A DNA stretch of 64,000 nt from Arthrobacter sp. 18067 (GTDB lineage: Bacteria; Actinomycetota; Actinomycetes; Actinomycetales; Micrococcaceae), in the NCBI RefSeq assembly GCF_902706295.1, contig NZ_CACSJJ010000008.1:62001-126000 (forward strand), read 5' to 3'. The first letter of the stretch is position 1. Every line of letters starts with the position of its first letter. The notes under the pieces are model-generated. The model was not told the DNA's origin and ran no database searches. It saw only the letters and a list, made by a program, of their open reading frames with translations. Made by a program: the position numbers and the translations under genes. Of the stretch, positions 60,021-64,000 are shown piece after piece.

Positions 60021-60350
60021 TTGCCGTACCAAGGCGATACCACCCAGGCACCCAGCGCGCCGGCCGCAAGTGCGCCGACCACAAGCACCCCCTCCAAAAC
60101 CGCAGCCCGCACGGTCACGGTCATTCCCGCCGTCGACCTTTTCCTGGGCACGGTGACCATCATGTCCCACGCCGGTACGGCGCGGTTCAGGCATCCCGAA
60201 CCGCGGCTGATCACCCAGGCCCTGACGCAGGCGGTCCGGCCAACACAATGGTGTGCGGCCTCAAGGGTCCTCACGGTGACCGTTGCCGCCGTCGGAAAAC
60301 GCGAGGGCGTGCAGCGGCACTTCCCCCTCTGCCACGGCGAGCAGGCCTAG
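60021..60350 (+). CDS. Hypothetical protein
   Basis: 109 residues from TTG 60021, with GAGGAG seven bases upstream and strong G/C in third positions. The N-terminal 30 residues are Ala/Thr/Ser/Pro-rich (TTQAPSAPAASAPTTSTPSK); the rest is mixed beta/alpha without membrane helix or known motif (VTVIPAVDLFLGTVTIMSHA, RHPEPRLITQALTQAVRPTQ). I do not recognise it. A reverse-strand frame over the same bases has a hydrophobic stretch, so strand choice is not certain. Confidence 0.35.
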   Translation: MPYQGDTTQAPSAPAASAPTTSTPSKTAARTVTVIPAVDLFLGTVTIMSHAGTARFRHPEPRLITQALTQAVRPTQWCAASRVLTVTVAAVGKREGVQRHFPLCHGEQA

Positions 60351-60535
60351 TTTCCTTCTTCCTCCTCGCGGAAGTCCTCGGTTTCATCGATCGGGACCAC
60401 CCGCTCGTCATCCTCCGGGGCATCCACCTCTTCAACCCAGGCTTCGTCCACTTCCTGGTCCTCGGCGTAGTCATAGGCTGGGTCCGACTCGATGGTCGCC
60501 CGCGGGTGGCTGGCGTGTGATTCGGTGGTGTCCAT
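60347..60535 (-). CDS. Small acidic protein
   Basis: 62 residues from ATG 60535, with GGAGG seven bases upstream. Extremely acidic after a short Ser/His-rich start: YDYAEDQEVDEAWVEEVDAP, then VVPIDETEDFREEEEGN. Probably unstructured and cytoplasmic; no family recognised. The frame continues upstream of 60535 but has no ribosome site and unlike composition. Its end overlaps that of the convergent frame by four bases. Confidence 0.6.
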   Translation of the reverse strand: MDTTESHASHPRATIESDPAYDYAEDQEVDEAWVEEVDAPEDDERVVPIDETEDFREEEEGN

Positions 60536-60766
60536 GATGCAACCTCCGTCTCGTGGGCCGGTCAAAGCCCGGTAACCGGAATGCGGGGAGCTCCCCGCTC
60601 CTGTCCTTCCATCTGAGCACCGGCCCAGTCGAGGGTCAAGGGTGCCCGGAATTACGGTGCGCCGAACATTCCAGTTGAGGAATACCAGCCAAAAATCCCC
60701 GCCAATAAGCGGTAATGTGGGGCGTGCAATGGGGCCGAAACTACCCCACCCAGCACAGGAGAGAAA

Positions 60767-61939
60767 GTGCAACAGCACCAGGAATCCCCCGGTTCGTCGA
60801 GCCCAGCTCCGGACCCTGCTCCCGAACAAAACACCCCCGAAGACGCCGGAACGTTACCGGCCTCACCCACGGCGTCGGACATCCGCCGCTGGCGTCAGTA
60901 CCTGGCCGATGAGCGCGCCGAGGCCGCTGTCTACCGGGAACTCGCCCAACGGCGCGACGGCGAAGAACGCCAAATCCTGCTCGCCTTGGCCGAGGCCGAA
61001 GGCAGGCACGAGGCACACTGGCTCAAGCTCCTTGGCGAGCACGCCGGAATGCCCAAGGCAGCATCGGCCCGCAGCCAATTCCTCGGCTTCCTGGCCCGGA
61101 ACTTCGGGTCAGTCTTTGTGCTCGCCTTGGCCCAGCGTGCAGAGGGCCGCTCCCCCTACGGCACCGAGCCGGCGGCAACAGCGGCCATGGTGGCCGATGA
61201 GCAGATCCACGAAGAAGTAGTCCGGGGCCTGGCAACGCGTGGACGCAACAGGCTCTCCGGCACTTTCCGCGCTGCCGTCTTCGGCGCAAACGATGGCTTG
61301 GTCAGCAACCTCTCGCTGGTCATGGGCATGGCTGCAACCGGCGTGCCCAGCCCCGTTGTGCTGATGAGCGGCGTGGCAGGTCTCCTGGCCGGGGCGTTGT
61401 CCATGGGCGCCGGCGAGTACGTCTCAGTCCGCTCCCAGCGGGAATTGCTCAACGCCACATTGCCCACCCAGGCCACGCTCACAGCGGCACCTTCGTTGGA
61501 CATCGAGCACAACGAGCTGGTTCTTGTGTACTTGGCGCGGGGCATGACCCACGAAGCCGCGGAGCACCGCGCCGCGGAGCGCATGGGCGTGTTCAGCTGC
61601 GACTGCGACCCCAGCCTCTCATTGCAGCCGGAGAAACCGGCCACCGATGAGCATGAATCCGTGGGTTCGGCGTGGGGCGCCGCGTTGTCCAGCTTCTGCT
61701 TCTTCGCCTCGGGCGCCATCGTGCCCATCCTGCCGTTCATTTTCGGCATGACGGGTGTGGCTGCGTTGCTGGTAGCCGGTGTGCTGGTGGGCATCGCGCT
61801 CCTGGCGACTGGCGCCGTCGTGGGCTTGCTGTCCGGAACGTCGCCGCTGAGCCGCGGGCTGCGGCAGCTCGCCATTGGTCTCGGAGCGGCGGCTGCCACG
61901 TACGGGCTGGGCCTGGTGTTCGGCGCAACGATCGTCTAG
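60767..61939 (+). CDS. Ferritin-like/VIT1-CCC1 fusion membrane protein (MbfA-like)
   Basis: 390 residues from GTG 60767 with AGGAGAG upstream. Residues about 35-155 are a rubrerythrin/ferritin-like helical domain with metal-type Glu/His (YLADERAEAAVYRELAQR, LAEAEGRHEAHWLKLL, ADEQIHEEVV). The C-terminal part is a VIT1/CCC1 transporter (GTFRAAVFGANDGLVSNLSL, GALSMGAGEYVSVRSQRELL, then three more helices). Related fusions export iron or manganese, with the ferritin-like part acting as sensor or collector at the inner face of the membrane. Single gene; no Fur-type box was recognised upstream. Confidence 0.9.
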   Translation: MQQHQESPGSSSPAPDPAPEQNTPEDAGTLPASPTASDIRRWRQYLADERAEAAVYRELAQRRDGEERQILLALAEAEGRHEAHWLKLLGEHAGMPKAASARSQFLGFLARNFGSVFVLALAQRAEGRSPYGTEPAATAAMVADEQIHEEVVRGLATRGRNRLSGTFRAAVFGANDGLVSNLSLVMGMAATGVPSPVVLMSGVAGLLAGALSMGAGEYVSVRSQRELLNATLPTQATLTAAPSLDIEHNELVLVYLARGMTHEAAEHRAAERMGVFSCDCDPSLSLQPEKPATDEHESVGSAWGAALSSFCFFASGAIVPILPFIFGMTGVAALLVAGVLVGIALLATGAVVGLLSGTSPLSRGLRQLAIGLGAAAATYGLGLVFGATIV

Positions 61940-62024
61940 GTTTGGACGGCTCCCTCCGCAGCCCGTAATGTTGGTTCGTCCTCCGCGCTGCCCCGCGTGA
62001 CCAGGGCGTGAGGATTGGAGAACC

Positions 62025-62915
62025 GTGGACTCGGAGCGGGAAACGCGTGCGCCAAAGCACCGACGTGCGGGAACTGCTTGGCGGGTCCTTCGCGGCCTCC
62101 TCATGGCCGGCATCGCCGCAACAGTGGCTGTCCTGGTGAGCGGATTCCTGCACGGCGACCCCCGCATCACCGCACTTTTCCCTGGCGTCAGTGTCCCCGG
62201 CGCAGCCCAGGACGGGCCGAGCAAGACAAAACCTGCCCGTGCCGCCGATGCCCCGCCGCCGGGCGTCGATGAGGCGGACGCCCCGCTCGCCTCCCCGCCG
62301 GCGCCCGGGACGGCGAACGATTCCTACAAGTTCCTGGCCACCAACGACGACGGCACTCCGGTTGGCTATTCACCGTGCCGGCCGCTGCACTACGTAGTGA
62401 ACAACGCATCCGCGCCTGTTGGCTCCGATGCGTTGCTGGAGGCTGCGATCGCCAATGTCTCCGCCGCTTCGGGAATCCAGTTCGTCAACGACGGCACCAC
62501 CGATGAGTTGCCGGTGGACCGCCGCGAACCATACCAGCCCGCCAAATACGGCGAGCGATGGGCTCCCCTGTTGATCTCATGGACCACCCCGGAGGCCGTG
62601 CCGGCTTTGGCAGACAAGGTCATTGGGACCGGCGGCAGCACCATGTACTCGCTCAACAACGGACCCAAAAGCTACATCACCGGCAGCCTCGAGTTGGACA
62701 CTCCACAGGTGGCCGAACTACTGGCCGACCCTGAAGGTGCCGACTACGTCCTGGCGGTCATGCAACACGAACTGGGACACGTGATGGGCTTGGACCACGT
62801 GGATGATCCGGTCCAGCTCATGTACCCGGAAATCGGCGCCCCGGACGGCCTCGCGGCCGGCGACCTGAACGGCCTGCGCCTCCTCGCGTCGGCACCCTGC
62901 CGCAAGGACCTCTAG
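62025..62915 (+). CDS. Exported matrixin-like zinc metalloprotease 1
   Basis: 296 residues from GTG 62025. A basic N-terminus and one hydrophobic helix (LRGLLMAGIAATVAVLVSGF) anchor or export it; a Pro/Ala-rich linker follows. The protease domain (about 100-296) begins YKFLATNDDGTPVGYSPCRP and carries the zinc motif QHELGHVMGLDHVDDPVQLM (HExxHxxGxxH plus the Met-turn). Both Cys (SPCRP, SAPCRKDL) may form a disulfide. Tandem paralogue of the next gene, 110 bases away. Substrate unknown. Confidence 0.88.
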   Translation: MDSERETRAPKHRRAGTAWRVLRGLLMAGIAATVAVLVSGFLHGDPRITALFPGVSVPGAAQDGPSKTKPARAADAPPPGVDEADAPLASPPAPGTANDSYKFLATNDDGTPVGYSPCRPLHYVVNNASAPVGSDALLEAAIANVSAASGIQFVNDGTTDELPVDRREPYQPAKYGERWAPLLISWTTPEAVPALADKVIGTGGSTMYSLNNGPKSYITGSLELDTPQVAELLADPEGADYVLAVMQHELGHVMGLDHVDDPVQLMYPEIGAPDGLAAGDLNGLRLLASAPCRKDL

Positions 62916-63025
62916 CAGCCGATCAGTTCCATCATGGACTCCCGTGGCGTCCGGACTTATGCTGACGACTACGGCCGACGGCGGCGCCCCACCTCCCGTC
63001 CGCGGCCTCCACGTCAGGGGGTTCC

Positions 63026-63916
63026 ATGGAACCTTACGGGTCGCCCCAGTGGCCGGACCCCGATCCCCCAGCGCCGCGCCCACCGATCAAGCACAGCAGC
63101 ATCGCCGCCATCTTGTTCCTGTTCGGCGTCCTCGGCCTGGTGTGCGCGGGCGCGTATTTCAGCGGCGACCTGCAGCGGTTCCTGTACGGATCGTCCGCCA
63201 CGCAGAGCCAGGCTCCACGCCCCGGTTTGGTACCGTTCGGACAACGCCAGGACCCGTTACCGGGGTTGGAAGAAGCCGACGCGCCGCTTGGAACGCCTGC
63301 GCCAGTAAACCGGACCAGTACCTCCTACAAGTTCCTCGCCGTCAAAGAAGACGGAACCCCCCTGGCCTACTCCCCGTGCAGGCCCATCCATTACGTGGTG
63401 AACTCGGACCAGGCGGATCCTTCCTGGCAGCCGCTGGTGGAAGAAGCCGTCCGGCAAGCCAGCGTGGCCACCGGATTGAAGTTCATTTACGACGGTCCCA
63501 GTTCCGAAGTCCCTTCCACCAACAGATCCGGATACCAGCCGGCCCGGTACGGGGACCGCTGGGCACCCGTCCTGATCGCCTGGACCACTCCGGAGCAAGT
63601 GCCGCGCCTGACGGGCCAGACCGTGGGGCTGGGCGGAAGCTCATCGATTGGCCTGAGCAACGGCTATAAAGCCTATGTCACAGGCACCGTGTCCCTGGAC
63701 GCGCCCCAGTTCGCCGGCATTGTGGACACTTCCGAAGGCAAGGAGATCGGCATCGCGGTGATCATGCATGAGCTGGGACACCTGCTGGGCCTGGACCACG
63801 TGGACGATCCCCGGCAGCTCATGTTTGACCAGGCGTCGTGGGTCCGGCAGTACGCTGCCGGCGACCGGACGGGCCTGGCCCAACTCGGCCAAGGTCCTTG
63901 CAGCAAGGACTTCTAG
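63026..63916 (+). CDS. Exported matrixin-like zinc metalloprotease 2
   Basis: 296 residues from ATG 63026 with AGGGGG upstream. N-terminal Pro-rich cytoplasmic stretch, one hydrophobic helix (IAAILFLFGVLGLVCAGAYF), linker, then the protease domain beginning YKFLAVKEDGTPLAYSPCRP and ending GQGPCSKDF. Zinc motif MHELGHLLGLDHVDDPRQLM. Same length, order of motifs and linker as the preceding gene, indicating a tandem duplication followed by divergence, mainly in the N-terminus. Confidence 0.88.
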   Translation: MEPYGSPQWPDPDPPAPRPPIKHSSIAAILFLFGVLGLVCAGAYFSGDLQRFLYGSSATQSQAPRPGLVPFGQRQDPLPGLEEADAPLGTPAPVNRTSTSYKFLAVKEDGTPLAYSPCRPIHYVVNSDQADPSWQPLVEEAVRQASVATGLKFIYDGPSSEVPSTNRSGYQPARYGDRWAPVLIAWTTPEQVPRLTGQTVGLGGSSSIGLSNGYKAYVTGTVSLDAPQFAGIVDTSEGKEIGIAVIMHELGHLLGLDHVDDPRQLMFDQASWVRQYAAGDRTGLAQLGQGPCSKDF

Positions 63917-63999
63917 CGGCGCTTCACCCCTTGGCCGGCCACGACTGCAAGCGCCTCCTCCACGCTATCCACCAGGAAGATCCTGTGCTCCATGGGCTT
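63913..63999 (-). CDS. C-terminal fragment of an unknown protein
   Basis: The minus strand is open from the window edge to a TAG at 63915-63913 and encodes KPMEHRIFLVDSVEEALAVV followed by AGQGVKRR. Codon third positions are G/C-rich and the end overlaps the convergent protease gene by a few bases. Too short to name; the alpha/beta pattern would fit the last strand and helix of many folds. Confidence 0.45.
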   Translation of the reverse strand, partial: KPMEHRIFLVDSVEEALAVVAGQGVKRR

Positions 64000-64000
64000 G

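Noticed and set aside
59936..60274. Reverse-strand 112-codon frame with a hydrophobic stretch
   Set aside because: The plus-strand frame has a better ribosome site (GAGGAG before TTG 60021) and more typical third-position G/C; evidence for either is modest.
60536..60829. Upstream extension of the small acidic protein
   Set aside because: No ribosome site, different composition, and it overlaps the start of the ferritin-VIT gene; ATG 60535 has GGAGG.
1..64000. Insertion sequences, prophage genes, integrases, tRNA or rRNA genes
   Set aside because: None recognised on either strand; the surface and carbohydrate locus shows no flanking direct repeats or integrase that would mark a recent island.

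Overview
The window looks like a chromosomal segment of a high-GC actinobacterium of the Arthrobacter/Paenarthrobacter type (Micrococcaceae). The coding style (strong G/C in third codon positions, GTG/TTG starts, AAGGAG-type ribosome sites), the FdxA-type ferredoxin and the secreted glycan-degrading repertoire support this; the assignment is an inference from content. I saw no rRNA, tRNA, IS element, prophage or CRISPR array.

Layout. 0-9.2 kb: end of an SDR gene with an alpha-ketoglutaric semialdehyde dehydrogenase and a 7Fe ferredoxin, a divergent two-component pair, a small membrane protein, a solitary McrB/McrC-type restriction pair whose McrB carries an EVE/PUA-like segment, and a chorismate mutase. 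9.2-35.7 kb: a large carbohydrate locus. It holds two sugar ABC importers without ATPase genes, GH35 beta-galactosidase, aldose 1-epimerase, GalE, a secreted GH30+GH43 enzyme suited to type II arabinogalactan, a Tat-exported GH95 enzyme, an exported M23 peptidase, and surface proteins: two WxL-like paralogues, a DUF916 protein and a very small LPXTG protein. Two tandem paralogous LacI regulators sit in the middle. Ten copies of a 16-bp palindrome (consensus ATGTTTACGTAAACAT) lie upstream of seven genes or operons across 26 kb, including both LacI genes, where they overlap the start codons.

35.7-42 kb: an operon of two little-known carbohydrate-active-looking proteins (a TIM-barrel GH-like protein and a DUF5107-TPR protein), CutC and a hot-dog thioesterase. 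42-49 kb: a heterodimeric ABC exporter with one degenerate ATP site, and a MarR-controlled 14-TM drug exporter with a coiled-coil tail. 49-52.4 kb: LysR divergent from a metallo-beta-lactamase-fold hydrolase and an MHS-type transporter. 52.4-59.8 kb: a ThDP enzyme coupled to a ureohydrolase, an APC permease, an XRE-cupin regulator and an SSS symporter, possibly for arginine/guanidino-compound use. 60-64 kb: small hypothetical proteins, a ferritin-like/VIT1 fusion and two tandem exported matrixin-like metalloproteases.

The most interesting reading is that the 9-36 kb region is an actinobacterial counterpart of the csc (cell-surface complex) clusters of low-GC Gram-positives. DUF916, WxL-like and mini-LPXTG proteins are here co-located, and largely co-regulated by shared LacI operators, with enzymes and importers for plant arabinogalactan.
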